Assembly: GCF_013004105.1 (NCBI RefSeq)
Contig: NZ_CP053085.1
Span: 2,976,001-3,040,000 of the forward strand
Reading direction: 5' to 3'
Length of the DNA: 64,000 nt
DNA from: Gemmatimonas groenlandica
Lineage (GTDB): Bacteria; Gemmatimonadota; Gemmatimonadetes; Gemmatimonadales; Gemmatimonadaceae
Position numbers and translations under genes: made by a program. The number at the start of each line of letters is the position of its first letter. Positions within the stretch are counted from its first letter, which is position 1. The notes beneath the pieces are model-generated. The model made no database searches, was not told where the DNA came from, and saw only the letters and a program-made list of their open reading frames with translations. Positions 46,888-55,886 of this stretch are shown in pieces.

Positions 46888-48083
46888 CAGAAGGTCAGCG
46901 CGAGCGACGACACGACGAATCCGCTGCGCTTCGACGGCGTCTCGTTGCGGCCATCCGGGAAAATGGCGTCGCGGTTCTGCCAGCCACGGACTTCCGAGCG
47001 CCACAGAAAGCGCGCTTGCGGCTGCACGTCGACGCCGACGGACGCGCCGACGGCGCGGAACGGTGCATTCGCGATCGCGGTCGCTCCGCTGCCGCGTGTG
47101 CCGGTTGCGAGAACAACCTGGTCCGGATCGCGCATGTATTCAACGCGACCTGAGAGCGCAATCGTCGGCGCGACCTGGCGTCGTACAATCGCCGCGGTGT
47201 TGATCCAACTGGAGGTACCGGCGGCGCCTGCCGGACGGGACTGCGTTCCGTAATCCGCTTCACCGAGCAACGTCCATCCGCCAGCCGTCGCGAGCTTCGC
47301 ACCGACTCCATTGAAGCTCCGCACGCGCGAGCCAGCCTCGCTGGAGATGAAATTGTAATAGCTCAGCGTGGACGTCGGCGTGACGGCGTAGTCGAGTCGA
47401 ATCCCCGCGCCCTTTCCACTGTTGTTCTCCGAAATATTCTGCCACCCGTTCACGATGTCGAGCCGGGCCGTGAGCTTGGGGGTTGCCGCCCACGTCGCCT
47501 TGACGCCCGTCGAGTAGTACGGCGAGTAATCGCCGACCAGCGAGCGTGTGTAGGTCGGATTGTCGCGCGAGACCCAGCCTTCCATGCCCATGTTGGAGTA
47601 GAAGATGCCGCCGTCGATCCACACGTGGTCGGCGATCTTGTATCCGACCACGGCTTCCTGGATGTGCCGTGCGAGCGATGGGCCACTGATGGTTCCGTTC
47701 ACCGGCTCGCCGGCATAGTTCGACTGGACCGACGTGCCGGCCTGAAGGGCGAAGCGACCACGTACCCGTGCTCCGGCGAGCACGGCTTCCACGTAGGCCA
47801 GGTTGATGTTGAACTCATTGTGCCGCGACGGCTGCGTGGTAAACGGCGCACCACCGGCGAAGGAGCGGTCGAATGACGCCGGGCGACCGGCATCGTAGGC
47901 GAAGTAGCCGTCGACGAACGCGCCGTAGGTGACGCGAACGGTGGTATCAGCCGGCGCGGGTTGCGCGACGGCGGGTTGCGCGGCGGCGCGGCGCGGCAGC
48001 GCGGCGAGCGCAAGGGCGGCGACCGTGGCGCAAGCGATTGAGCGCGCGTGGTGCCACGGATGGCGATTCGGATATGCGATCAT
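46887..48083 (-). CDS. Outer-membrane beta-barrel porin within the kdp operon
   Basis: 398 aa with a signal peptide (ATVAALALAALPRRAAAQ), an acidic/Pro-Ala spacer, and a repeat of amphipathic beta strands beginning VTYGAFVDGYFAYDAGRPA and ending in Phe (SSLALTF), which is the C-terminal signal of outer-membrane proteins. It resembles the BBP2/OmpL-like porin family (FNINLAYVEAVLAGARVRGRF, DGGIFYSNMGMEGW). It lies between kdpC and kdpD, overlapping kdpC by four bases (ATGA) and kdpD by one, so it must be co-expressed with the K+ pump. A K+-permeable porin feeding the pump is a reasonable inference. Confidence 0.87.
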   Translation of the reverse strand: MIAYPNRHPWHHARSIACATVAALALAALPRRAAAQPAVAQPAPADTTVRVTYGAFVDGYFAYDAGRPASFDRSFAGGAPFTTQPSRHNEFNINLAYVEAVLAGARVRGRFALQAGTSVQSNYAGEPVNGTISGPSLARHIQEAVVGYKIADHVWIDGGIFYSNMGMEGWVSRDNPTYTRSLVGDYSPYYSTGVKATWAATPKLTARLDIVNGWQNISENNSGKGAGIRLDYAVTPTSTLSYYNFISSEAGSRVRSFNGVGAKLATAGGWTLLGEADYGTQSRPAGAAGTSSWINTAAIVRRQVAPTIALSGRVEYMRDPDQVVLATGTRGSGATAIANAPFRAVGASVGVDVQPQARFLWRSEVRGWQNRDAIFPDGRNETPSKRSGFVVSSLALTF

Positions 48084-48709
48084 GGAAGAGTCCGGGGGAG
48101 AGTTGGCACCAGCGCCGTCTTGGCCGGGCGTATCGTCAGCGCAGAATCGAGCGCGATGTTCAGCAGGAGCACGTTCACGCGAGGCTCGCCCAGCACGCCG
48201 AACTGTCGGCCTTCCGTACGCGCGTCCAGCAACTTCTGCACATCGGCGGCGGACACGCCGCGGGCGCGCGCCACCCGCGCGACCTGCAGCCGCGCGTTGG
48301 CTGGCGAAATGTGCGGATCGAGCCCCGAGGCGCTGGCCGTCACCATGTCCGACGGAACCTGGCCCTTGATGGCCCCGTCGAGCTGCACCGCGCTATCGAC
48401 GCGCAGCGCGATCAGCGTGTCGGCGAGCTTGCGGTCGGTCGGACCCTTGTTCGTACCGGCCGACGCCGTCGCGTCATAGCCGGCACCCGCGGCTGAGGGC
48501 CGCGGATGGAAGTACTCAGGACGCGTGAACGACTGGCCGATGAGCTCCGAGCCCACGATACGACCGTTCACGCGAACCAGCGAGCCATTGGCCTGACGCG
48601 GAAAGATGAGCTGCGCGAGCCCGGTCACGAGGCCGGGGTATCCGATCCCCGTAATGACACACAGCAACACGGTCAGCACGAGGGCGGGGCGAATATTCGA
48701 GCGAATCAT
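48080..48709 (-). CDS. kdpC: K+-transporting ATPase subunit C
   Basis: 209-aa subunit of the KdpFABC pump. It starts MIRSNIRPALVLTVLLCVITGIGYP with one membrane helix, and has the family blocks LIFPRQANGSLV, GSELIGQSFTRPEYFHPRPSAAG and DMVTASASGLDPHISPANA. Subunit C stabilises the complex and supports ATP binding. The ATG at 48709 is 10 bp after the kdpB stop. Confidence 0.97.
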   Translation of the reverse strand: MIRSNIRPALVLTVLLCVITGIGYPGLVTGLAQLIFPRQANGSLVRVNGRIVGSELIGQSFTRPEYFHPRPSAAGAGYDATASAGTNKGPTDRKLADTLIALRVDSAVQLDGAIKGQVPSDMVTASASGLDPHISPANARLQVARVARARGVSAADVQKLLDARTEGRQFGVLGEPRVNVLLLNIALDSALTIRPAKTALVPTLPRTLP

Positions 48710-48719
48710 GAGAGCACCC

Positions 48720-50816
48720 TCAGACGAGACGAAGGAGGACGAGCAGCACGTCGATGGCCTTGATCCCGACGAACGGCACGATAAGTCCACCCACTCCGTA
48801 CACCAGCAGATTTCGACGGAGAATGGCGCCGGCTGCCGCCGGACGGTACTTGACGCCGCGGAGCGCCAGCGGGATCAACGCGACGATGATGAGCGCGTTG
48901 AAGATCACCGACGCCAGGATCGCACTCTCCGGCGAGTGCAAGCGCATGACGTTCAGGGGCTGTAACGCGCCGCGGACGCCGTACACCGAGATGAAGATTG
49001 CGGGAATGATCGCGAAGTACTTGGCGACGTCGTTGGCAATCGAAAACGTGGTGAGCGAGCCGCGGGTCATGAGCAGTTGCTTCCCGATCTCCACAATCTC
49101 GATGAGCTTCGTGGGATTGGAGTCGAGGTCGATCATGTTGCCGGCTTCCTTGGCCGCCTGCGTACCGGAGTTCATGGCGACGCCGACGTCTGCCTGCGCG
49201 AGCGCGGGCGCGTCGTTGGTGCCGTCGCCAGTCATCGCGACGAGTTTGCCCCCCGCCTGCTCGCGCTTGATCAGCGCCATCTTGTCTTCGGGCTTCGCCT
49301 CGGCCAGGAAGTCGTCGACGCCCGCTTCCTGTGCGATGGCCGCCGCCGTCAGGGGATTGTCGCCCGTGATCATCACCGTACGAATGCCCATCGCCCGCAA
49401 GCGGTCGAATCGCTCCTTCATGCCGCCCTTCACGACATCCTTGAGATAGATGACGCCGAGGATTCGCGCGATCCCATTGTCGCGCTCGGCCACGACGAGC
49501 GGCGTACCACCCTCACGCGCGACACGCTGAATCGTGGGCTCCAGATCGGCGGGTACCGTGCCGCCATGTTCACGCGTCCACCGGATCACCGCGTCGCCGG
49601 CGCCCTTCCGCGTTTCGCGCCCATCGAGATTCACGCCGCTCATGCGCGTGCTGGCACTGAATGGCACGAACTCCATGGCGGCGGAGGTCGCGTCGCCGCC
49701 GACCTCGCGTCCACGTAAACCATACTGCGATTTGGCGAGGACGACGATGCTTCGGCCTTCGGGCGTTTCGTCGGCCAACGACGCGAGCTGCGCGCGATCG
49801 GCAAGATCTGCGACGGCGGTGCCACCGACCGCTACGAACTCCGAGGCCTGCCGATTGCCCAGCGTGATTGTCCCGGTCTTGTCGAGCAAGAGCGTATTTA
49901 CGTCACCGGCCGCTTCGACGGCGCGTCCACTCATCGCGATAACGTTCTGCTGAATCATACGATCCATGCCCGCGATGCCGATCGCCGACAGCAGGCCGCC
50001 GATCGTGGTCGGAATGAGGCACACCAGGAGCGCGATGAGCACCGTGATCGCGACCGGGCTTCCGGCGTAGATCGCGAACGGCTGGAGCGTGGCAACGGCG
50101 AGCACGAAGATGATCGTGAGACCCGACAGCAGGATGGTCAACGCGATTTCGTTCGGCGTTTTCTGTCGGCTGGCTCCCTCGACGAGCGCAATCATCCGGT
50201 CGATGAAGGTCTCGCCGGGATTGGCGGTGATCCGTACCACGATGAAGTCGGACAGCACCTTCGTACCGCCGGTGATGGCCGAACGGTCACCGCCGCTCTC
50301 GCGAATCACGGGAGCGCTCTCGCCCGTGATGGCACTCTCGTCGACCGACGCCACGCCTTCCACGACTTCACCGTCACCGGGAATGACGTCGCCCGGCACG
50401 CACACAACGAGATCCCCGCGGCGGAGCGTTGCCGCCGACACGTTCTCGAACTCAGCCACATTGTAGGCGCGCTCGGTGCCGGACGCGTCGAGCTTCTTGG
50501 CGCTGATCTGCGTGCGGCTCTCGCGCAGCGTGTCTGCCTGCGCCTTGCCTCGCCCCTCAGCCATCGCTTCGGCGAAATTGGCGAACAGGACGGTGAACCA
50601 CAGCCACAGCGTCAACTGGAGCGTGAACGCGATGCCATCGCGTCCGGCGGCGATATCCCGCGCCAGGGCGGCGGTGGTATAGGCGGAGCCGAGCAGCACC
50701 ACGAACATCACGGGATTCCGCACCATGTGCTTCGGATTCAACTTCACGAACGCATCGCGCACTGCCCGCCGAACGATCGGTGGGTCGAAGAGCGGACGGG
50801 ATTGTGTGCTGACCAT
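48720..50816 (-). CDS. kdpB: K+-transporting P-type ATPase subunit B
   Basis: 698-aa catalytic subunit of the Kdp pump. The phosphorylated Asp is 312 in [12 protein letters not shown], the actuator TGES is at 164-167, and the hinge [18 protein letters not shown] is intact, so the ATPase should be active. Ser167 of TGES is the residue equal to E. coli Ser162, whose phosphorylation switches the pump off. The start overlaps the kdpA stop by one base (TAATG). Confidence 0.98.
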   Translation of the reverse strand: MVSTQSRPLFDPPIVRRAVRDAFVKLNPKHMVRNPVMFVVLLGSAYTTAALARDIAAGRDGIAFTLQLTLWLWFTVLFANFAEAMAEGRGKAQADTLRESRTQISAKKLDASGTERAYNVAEFENVSAATLRRGDLVVCVPGDVIPGDGEVVEGVASVDESAITGESAPVIRESGGDRSAITGGTKVLSDFIVVRITANPGETFIDRMIALVEGASRQKTPNEIALTILLSGLTIIFVLAVATLQPFAIYAGSPVAITVLIALLVCLIPTTIGGLLSAIGIAGMDRMIQQNVIAMSGRAVEAAGDVNTLLLDKTGTITLGNRQASEFVAVGGTAVADLADRAQLASLADETPEGRSIVVLAKSQYGLRGREVGGDATSAAMEFVPFSASTRMSGVNLDGRETRKGAGDAVIRWTREHGGTVPADLEPTIQRVAREGGTPLVVAERDNGIARILGVIYLKDVVKGGMKERFDRLRAMGIRTVMITGDNPLTAAAIAQEAGVDDFLAEAKPEDKMALIKREQAGGKLVAMTGDGTNDAPALAQADVGVAMNSGTQAAKEAGNMIDLDSNPTKLIEIVEIGKQLLMTRGSLTTFSIANDVAKYFAIIPAIFISVYGVRGALQPLNVMRLHSPESAILASVIFNALIIVALIPLALRGVKYRPAAAGAILRRNLLVYGVGGLIVPFVGIKAIDVLLVLLRLV

Positions 50817-52540
50817 TAGAAGAGCCCTCCCGATCCCATCGAGAAGTGCTCGACGATCGGCCCGAGCGCGAGCGCCGGAAAGAAGGTGAGCGCACCAACG
50901 ACAATGACGACGCCGATGAGAAGCGCCGAGAAGACCGGTCCTTCGACCGGGAACGTCCCGGCCGACGCAGGGGCGCTCTTCTTCTCCGCCAGAAACCCGG
51001 CCAGCGCCAGCAACGGGACGATCAAGGCGAAGCGGCCCACGAGCATGGCCACGCCGAACTGCGTGTTGTACCAGTAGGTCGATCCGGTCAAACCAGCGAA
51101 CGCGGATCCATTATTCGCCGTCGTGGACGTGAACGCGTAGAGCAGCTCCGAAAGCCCGTGCGGGCCGCTGTTGTTGAGCCCTTGCAGTCCGGATGGCGAG
51201 ACGGCGGAGATCGCCGTGAACACCAGGATCGACGCCGCGGATGCGAGCACGTAGAGCATCGCCATCTGTACTTCACGCGCCTGCAGCTTCTTGCCGAGAT
51301 ACTCCGGGGTGCGCCCCACCATCAGTCCTGCGATGAAGACCGTGAGCACGATGAAGATGATCATGCCATAGAGGCCAGCCCCCACCCCGCCGAAAATCAC
51401 TTCGCCCAGCTGCATGTTCACCATCGTCACCATCCCGGCGAGCGGCGTGAAAGAGTCATGCATGGCGTTCACCGCGCCGCACGACGCGTCGGTGGTCACG
51501 ACGGAATACAGTGCCGAATTCGCAATGCCGAAGCGCGTCTCTTTCCCTTCCATGTTGCCGCCGGGATTCACGGCGGTGGTGGCGACGTCGAGGCCACGTG
51601 CGGCGTGCGTCGGGTTCCCGCGCGCTTCGGCCGAGTAGGTCACCCCGGTGCCGGCCAGGAAGAGCAGGAACATCGCGGACCAGACCGACCAGCCATGTCG
51701 CGTGTTGCCGACCATGCGACCAAGTAGGTAGACCAACGCCGATGGAATGGCGAAGATCGCAAAGACCGACAGGAAGTTGGACCACGGCGTGGGATTCTCG
51801 AACGGGTGCGCCGAGTTGGCATTGAAGAAGCCGCCGCCGTTCGTCCCGATCTGCTTGATCGCCTCCTGACTGCCGACGGGGCCCATCGCGATCGTCTGCG
51901 TGGCGCCTTCGAGCGTCGTGACCTGCAGATACGGATGGAAGTTCTGAATCACGCCCTGCTGCACCATCGCCAGCGCCCAGATCAGCGAGAGCGGAATCAG
52001 GACGTAGAGCGTGCCGCGCGTGAGATCGACCCAGAAGTTTCCGATGCGTCCGCGCCCGTCGCCGGACCGGCGTGCAATGCCTCGCACCAGGGCAACGGCG
52101 ACGGCCATGCCGACCGCCGCCGACACGAAGTTGTGGAACGTGAGCTGAGACATCTGCGAGAAGTACGACATCGTCGACTCGCCGCCGTAGCTCTGCCAGT
52201 TCGTGTTGGTCGTGAAGGACGCCGCGGTCTCGAAGGCCTGCCGGTCGGGCAGCGCACCGAGGTCCTGCGGGTTCATCGGCAACAGATGTTGCACGCGCAG
52301 CGCGACGTACGTCAGCAGCATCGATGCCGCGCTGAAGAGCAGCATGGCGCCCGCGTAGCGCGTCCAGTGCTGATCGTCATCAGCGTTGACGCCGGCGACG
52401 CGGTAGATGACGCGCTCGATAGGGCGGAGCCAACGAACGGATCCGTCGTAGACGTGGACGAGGTAGAGTCCCAGTGGCTTCGCGATGGCAAGAATCGCGA
52501 GACTGAAGACGATGATCTGGAACCAGCCGTCGAAGGTCAT
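50816..52540 (-). CDS. kdpA: K+-transporting ATPase subunit A (channel-like)
   Basis: 574-aa K+-selective subunit of the Kdp pump with about ten membrane helices. Seen: [15 protein letters not shown] at the N-terminus, [20 protein letters not shown] (first selectivity loop), [32 protein letters not shown] and a late [17 protein letters not shown] loop, all standard. It follows kdpF by 7 bp. Confidence 0.98.
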   Translation of the reverse strand: MTFDGWFQIIVFSLAILAIAKPLGLYLVHVYDGSVRWLRPIERVIYRVAGVNADDDQHWTRYAGAMLLFSAASMLLTYVALRVQHLLPMNPQDLGALPDRQAFETAASFTTNTNWQSYGGESTMSYFSQMSQLTFHNFVSAAVGMAVAVALVRGIARRSGDGRGRIGNFWVDLTRGTLYVLIPLSLIWALAMVQQGVIQNFHPYLQVTTLEGATQTIAMGPVGSQEAIKQIGTNGGGFFNANSAHPFENPTPWSNFLSVFAIFAIPSALVYLLGRMVGNTRHGWSVWSAMFLLFLAGTGVTYSAEARGNPTHAARGLDVATTAVNPGGNMEGKETRFGIANSALYSVVTTDASCGAVNAMHDSFTPLAGMVTMVNMQLGEVIFGGVGAGLYGMIIFIVLTVFIAGLMVGRTPEYLGKKLQAREVQMAMLYVLASAASILVFTAISAVSPSGLQGLNNSGPHGLSELLYAFTSTTANNGSAFAGLTGSTYWYNTQFGVAMLVGRFALIVPLLALAGFLAEKKSAPASAGTFPVEGPVFSALLIGVVIVVGALTFFPALALGPIVEHFSMGSGGLF

Positions 52541-52547
52541 GGATGGC

Positions 52548-52637
52548 TCAGAATTTTTCGGGACGGATAAGCGTGTATGTCAGATAGACAAGCACGGCCA
52601 CAGCCATCACCGAGGCGATGGCACTTTCGGCGCTCAT
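52548..52637 (-). CDS. kdpF: K+-transporting ATPase small subunit F
   Basis: 29-aa single-helix peptide: MSAESAIASVMAVAVLVYL, then TYTLIRPEKF. The ending RPEKF and the position directly before kdpA are diagnostic of KdpF, the lipid-like stabiliser of the KdpFABC complex. Its ATG overlaps the stop of the 50-codon ORF upstream by four bases (ATGA), and its stop (complement 52548-52550) is 7 bp before the kdpA start. Confidence 0.93.
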   Translation of the reverse strand: MSAESAIASVMAVAVLVYLTYTLIRPEKF

Positions 52638-52786
52638 GCGACACGCTCGCGGCCAAGGGTATCGTCGGCAGGCGCGCGCTCCGCACCGTCAGCGTTGGAC
52701 GAGCCCAACCCTTCGCACACCCGGACGTAAGCGAGCATCAGCGCGAAGAACGCGACGGTACCGAGCACATAGGCGAGATCGATCAC
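52634..52786 (-). CDS. Small membrane protein, first gene of the kdp operon
   Basis: 50-aa product from a GTG (complement 52784-52786) with a strong AGGAGGT Shine-Dalgarno 6-7 bases upstream. One membrane helix (IDLAYVLGTVAFFALMLAYV), then a short polar tail with Cys24. The ATGA overlap with kdpF shows that it is translated together with the pump. Similar short membrane peptides precede kdpF in other genomes and are usually left unannotated; the function is unknown, possibly an extra small pump subunit. Confidence 0.82.
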   Translation of the reverse strand: MIDLAYVLGTVAFFALMLAYVRVCEGLGSSNADGAERAPADDTLGRERVA

Positions 52787-52938
52787 GGGACAACCTCCTC
52801 ATGCGGGTTGCGCTCCAGATCCGGGGACCTCCCGAGACCATGACAGCTTCGCAACTGAGGGGAAGCGTACCGCGAGGCCCGTAAAGGCCGCGCAAAGATC
52901 GGGCGTCTGGCGCACAAAGAAATCGTGTAGTTTTCGGG

Positions 52939-53154
52939 ATGCAGCTCTCCGTTCTCCAATACGACAAACTCGAGCGCGCCATCACGGATGGCACTCGTCT
53001 CCAGCTCTATCGTCGCGGCACCGAATTTCTCGTGATCCCTGAGCGGCTCCGTCTACACAACGGGCGTGAGCTGATCGTCGCCCGTCATCCGAGTACGGGT
53101 AGCTTGCTCGAGATCTATATCGACGAGCTGGACGGCATGGAGATCGTGAAGTGA
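52939..53154 (+). CDS. Small conserved-looking protein, unknown
   Basis: 71 aa, mostly beta by appearance (MQLSVLQYDKLERAI, TRLQLYRRGTEFLVIP, then EIYIDELDGMEIV). No known motif. It overlaps the RNase H-like gene by four bases (GTGA). The 152-bp gap on its left is shared with the divergent kdp operon. Confidence 0.7.
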   Translation: MQLSVLQYDKLERAITDGTRLQLYRRGTEFLVIPERLRLHNGRELIVARHPSTGSLLEIYIDELDGMEIVK

Positions 53155-53789
53155 GCGCGAAGTATCCGCTGGTGGCGGTGTTTGCCGACGAATCCTGCCT
53201 TGGCAACGGCAAGATTGGTGATACTCCCGGCGGACTCGGCGCGCTGATCGAATTCCGAAAGGCCGACGGCACCGTGCAGCGATTCGACCTGTGGGCCTCG
53301 GAACCCGACACCACGAACAACCGGATGGCGCTGCGATCGGTGATCGACAGCTACCAGGCGATGTCGCGGAAGGGTAACCCGCTGTCGGTCCTGTTCACGA
53401 CCGACTCCCGCTACATCGTGGACGGGATGACGTCGTGGGTGCGGGGATGGATGGCGCGGGGCTGGAAACGGGCGCAGGGACCCGTGGAGAACGTGGAGCT
53501 CTGGCAGGCGGCAGTGGAGGCCGTGGCCATGCACGAGACGCAATGGGCGTGGGTGAAAGGGCACGCCGGCCATCCTCAGAACGAATACGCCAATCATCTG
53601 GCGACCCGGGCGGCCGCCGTGCAGGACCGCTCGGATGGACTCGTCGTGTCGTCGTTCGAGGAGTGGTGGGCCGCGCAGCCGGTCCGGGCCAACACCAAGC
53701 GGGCCCCACTGTCACCATTTCCTGCGCCGGACGCCTTCGCACCGGCTCCCGCGTTACCCGGGGCCAAGACTGCGCGTCGGATGACGTAA
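53151..53789 (+). CDS. RNase HI-like protein lacking two catalytic carboxylates
   Basis: 212 aa with a full RNase HI fold (residues 6-157) and a Pro/Ala-rich tail. The match to E. coli RnhA is strong over SCLGNG, TTNNRM, TTDSRYIVDGM, W-x2-GW-x2-A and WVKGHAGHPQNE. However, of the DEDD active site, Asp10 and Asp70 are present (Asp13 and Asp85) and His124 is present (His138), but Glu48 is Ala60 (RMAL for RMEL) and Asp134 is Asn148. Normal cleavage of RNA:DNA hybrids is therefore doubtful; it may bind hybrids without cutting, or the true acid may lie elsewhere. The GTG start overlaps the small gene upstream. Confidence 0.85.
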   Translation: MSAKYPLVAVFADESCLGNGKIGDTPGGLGALIEFRKADGTVQRFDLWASEPDTTNNRMALRSVIDSYQAMSRKGNPLSVLFTTDSRYIVDGMTSWVRGWMARGWKRAQGPVENVELWQAAVEAVAMHETQWAWVKGHAGHPQNEYANHLATRAAAVQDRSDGLVVSSFEEWWAAQPVRANTKRAPLSPFPAPDAFAPAPALPGAKTARRMT

Positions 53790-53823
53790 GGACTCCGGCG
53801 CACGAGTGCCGGTCCAACTCCGG

Positions 53824-54009
53824 ATGCTCATGTTCAAGTATCTATTCATCCTCGCGATCGGCGTCGCCATCGGCTACGGCTACGGCTGGAAAGACGCGCA
53901 AGAGAACGACAAGAACGTCGCCGAGCGAGTCGTGGATCGCATCGGTGGCGAGACGCGTGAGCGCATGGGAAACGACGTGGACAAGCGTATGGCAGCCGAA
54001 GGGAAGTGA
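53824..54009 (+). CDS. Small membrane-anchored protein, unknown
   Basis: 61 aa from ATG 53824 (ATG 53830 and GTG 53806 are alternatives). A single N-terminal helix, KYLFILAIGVAIGYGYGW, carries a GYGYG glycine/tyrosine pattern, followed by a charged helix (ENDKNVAERVVDRIG) that could form a coiled coil in the cytoplasm or periplasm. It overlaps the zinc-ribbon gene by four bases (GTGA). Confidence 0.65.
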   Translation: MLMFKYLFILAIGVAIGYGYGWKDAQENDKNVAERVVDRIGGETRERMGNDVDKRMAAEGK

Positions 54010-54632
54010 GCGTCGTGTCACGCTCGCTGGACGATCTCGATCGTCTTGCCTTCCGGCTCTCGCGTACGGTTCGGACGCAGTATCCGCATCTCCTGACGCA
54101 GGGCTTCACGCTCACTGATCTCGAGGAACGGCTCCTGCCCTTCCGTGAGGCGCGTCGTGAAATGGCCGACGGTGGCGCCGACGCCTTCGAGCGGGCGGTG
54201 CTCCGCCTCATCGCCGGGGAGCGCGGCTATCTCCAGACCGAGTCGGGACTGCAAGCGGCCTGTACGCAGGCCCTCGCCTCACCCTCACCCTCGATGTCGT
54301 TGGTGCGCGCGTGGGCGACGACCTCGCTGACGCTGGCCCAACAGGCGACCACGGTCGGCACGGAGCGGATGGCGACGCCGCCCGCCACCGACATCAGCGA
54401 TCGGTCGGGTGAGTCGAAGCCGGAAACCAAGCCCTGCGGCTGTCGCTTCTGCGGCAACCGACTGCCCGAGAACCGCCGCATGACGTTCTGCCCGCATTGC
54501 GGCATGGACCTCACCAAGCGGCAGTGCCCCGCCTGCAGCACCGAGCTCGACGTGAACTGGCGCTTTTGCGTGACCTGCGGTCGCAGCGCCGACCTGCCGG
54601 ATATCGCGATACCGATCCGTCGCGCCAGCTAG
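54006..54632 (+). CDS. Double zinc-ribbon protein
   Basis: 208 aa. The N-terminal 75 residues are helical (SLDDLDRLAFRLSRTVRTQY, LTDLEERLLPFREARREM). The C-terminal part has two treble-clef-like zinc ribbons: CGCRFCGNRLPENRRMTFC-PHC and CPAC-x13-CVTC. Such double ribbons occur in bacterial proteins of unknown role, often as protein- or nucleic-acid-binding modules. It is the last of four overlapping genes. The GTG start is fixed by the GTGA overlap. Confidence 0.77.
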   Translation: MSVVSRSLDDLDRLAFRLSRTVRTQYPHLLTQGFTLTDLEERLLPFREARREMADGGADAFERAVLRLIAGERGYLQTESGLQAACTQALASPSPSMSLVRAWATTSLTLAQQATTVGTERMATPPATDISDRSGESKPETKPCGCRFCGNRLPENRRMTFCPHCGMDLTKRQCPACSTELDVNWRFCVTCGRSADLPDIAIPIRRAS

Positions 54633-54672
54633 TTCCGCGCGGCCCGCTGAATCCTGTCGATGGCGTGAGGTG

Positions 54673-54686
54673 TATACTCGTGTATG
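54673..54686 (+). promoter_or_regulatory. -10 box placing transcription start at the ATG (leaderless candidate)
   Basis: TATACT at 54673-54678 lies only 5 bases before the ATG at 54684. A sigma70-type start would fall on or next to the A of the ATG, so the mRNA of the downstream gene may have no leader. No good -35 hexamer was seen. Confidence 0.45.
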
Positions 54687-55853
54687 CCTCACGTTTTCTC
54701 TGTCTGGCCCTTCGTTCGACACACACTGTTCGCCGCCTCGCTGCTCGGCCCCTGTGCCGCGTGCGCGTCGGCGATTCCAGTGGGCACGCCGGCCACCCCC
54801 AATGGCGCGGCCCCGTCCAGTGGGCCGCCGTCGTCGCAGCAGTCGGCACTGCCATCGACGCAGCCACCGCTGCGCTGGCCCGTGCGCACGGCCGAGCACA
54901 TCGATCTGTGGCTCCATGCGTTCGCGCTGATCAGTGAAGACACCAGCCGCGTGCGACTGTATCGGAACGGCTATCGCGATTCACTCGTCGTCGTGAAGAA
55001 CCAGCGCAATGTGCTCACGAGTCTCGATGCCAATCGCTCGACACTCGCGAAGCGCTTGCCACTGACCGGCGGGTATCTCCAGGCGCAGTTTCTCCCGTTC
55101 GAGTTCGCGAACTGGGATGCCATGAAGTATGCGCTCGAGCGGTTCTTGCAATTCGAGGGCGATCCGCGGCGTGCCCCCGATCGCGAAACGCAAGCGCGCG
55201 TGGCGCTCATCGCGTCGATGTTTCCGACCGCGGCTGATCGCGAGTGGCTCCGCTTGTTCCTGGCCGGCGTGCTCGATGAACAGGAGCGATTCTTTAACGC
55301 CGAGCATTCGCGCGTGATTCGCACCCGGGCACCGGTGATCACGTCGGTGGATAGTCTGTGGCAGCAAGTGTATCGCGTGAAATTCGAGCGCTTTCTCAAC
55401 AACACGTCGCAACGACAAGGTGATCTGGTCTTGTCGCTCCCCATCGGCGGCGAAGGTCGGACTGCGACCGGTCCGAACCGGCAGACGATGGTGGCGGTGC
55501 CCTTCCCCTCGCGCAGTGCCGATGCGGCGCAGGTGTTGTACGTGCTCGCGCACGAAATCACCGGTTCGCTGGTGGGGACGGTGGTCACCGACAACACCAC
55601 GCCGGCGGAACAGCGCGCCGGCACGGCCGACCGCTATGTGTCGATGGGTCAGGTACAGGCCGGCGCGATGCTGCTGGCCGTGATCGCGCCGGAGCTTCGC
55701 GACGGCTATGTGCGCTATTACGTGGAACAGGCCAATATTCGCAGTTCGGGTGTGACGGCGTACAACGCACTCTTCGACTACGGCTTCGCCCTGCCGCCCG
55801 CCATTCGCGAGGCACTCCAGCGGCAGATCGACATCATCTTGAGCGGCATCTAG
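54684..55853 (+). CDS. Secreted or lipid-anchored protein of unknown function
   Basis: 389 aa with a signal segment (FVRHTLFAASLLGPCAACAS) that contains a lipobox-like LLGPC and LGPCAAC, so it may be a lipoprotein. A Pro/Ser-rich spacer follows, then a mainly helical domain (WDAMKYALERFLQFEGDP, RVALIASMFPTAADREWLRLF, LWQQVYRVKFERFLN). VLAHEITGSLVGTVVTDN contains a HE pair, but no third ligand in the standard spacing is evident, so a metalloprotease call would be unsupported. No shine-dalgarno is visible; see the -10 box at 54673. Confidence 0.65.
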   Translation: MPHVFSVWPFVRHTLFAASLLGPCAACASAIPVGTPATPNGAAPSSGPPSSQQSALPSTQPPLRWPVRTAEHIDLWLHAFALISEDTSRVRLYRNGYRDSLVVVKNQRNVLTSLDANRSTLAKRLPLTGGYLQAQFLPFEFANWDAMKYALERFLQFEGDPRRAPDRETQARVALIASMFPTAADREWLRLFLAGVLDEQERFFNAEHSRVIRTRAPVITSVDSLWQQVYRVKFERFLNNTSQRQGDLVLSLPIGGEGRTATGPNRQTMVAVPFPSRSADAAQVLYVLAHEITGSLVGTVVTDNTTPAEQRAGTADRYVSMGQVQAGAMLLAVIAPELRDGYVRYYVEQANIRSSGVTAYNALFDYGFALPPAIREALQRQIDIILSGI

Positions 55854-55886
55854 TGCTGACTACCGCGCTTCACGCGTCACCAATCC

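Noticed and set aside
55540-55600. Metalloprotease call for the 54684 gene based on a HE pair
   Set aside because: No third metal ligand at a standard distance and no other family block.
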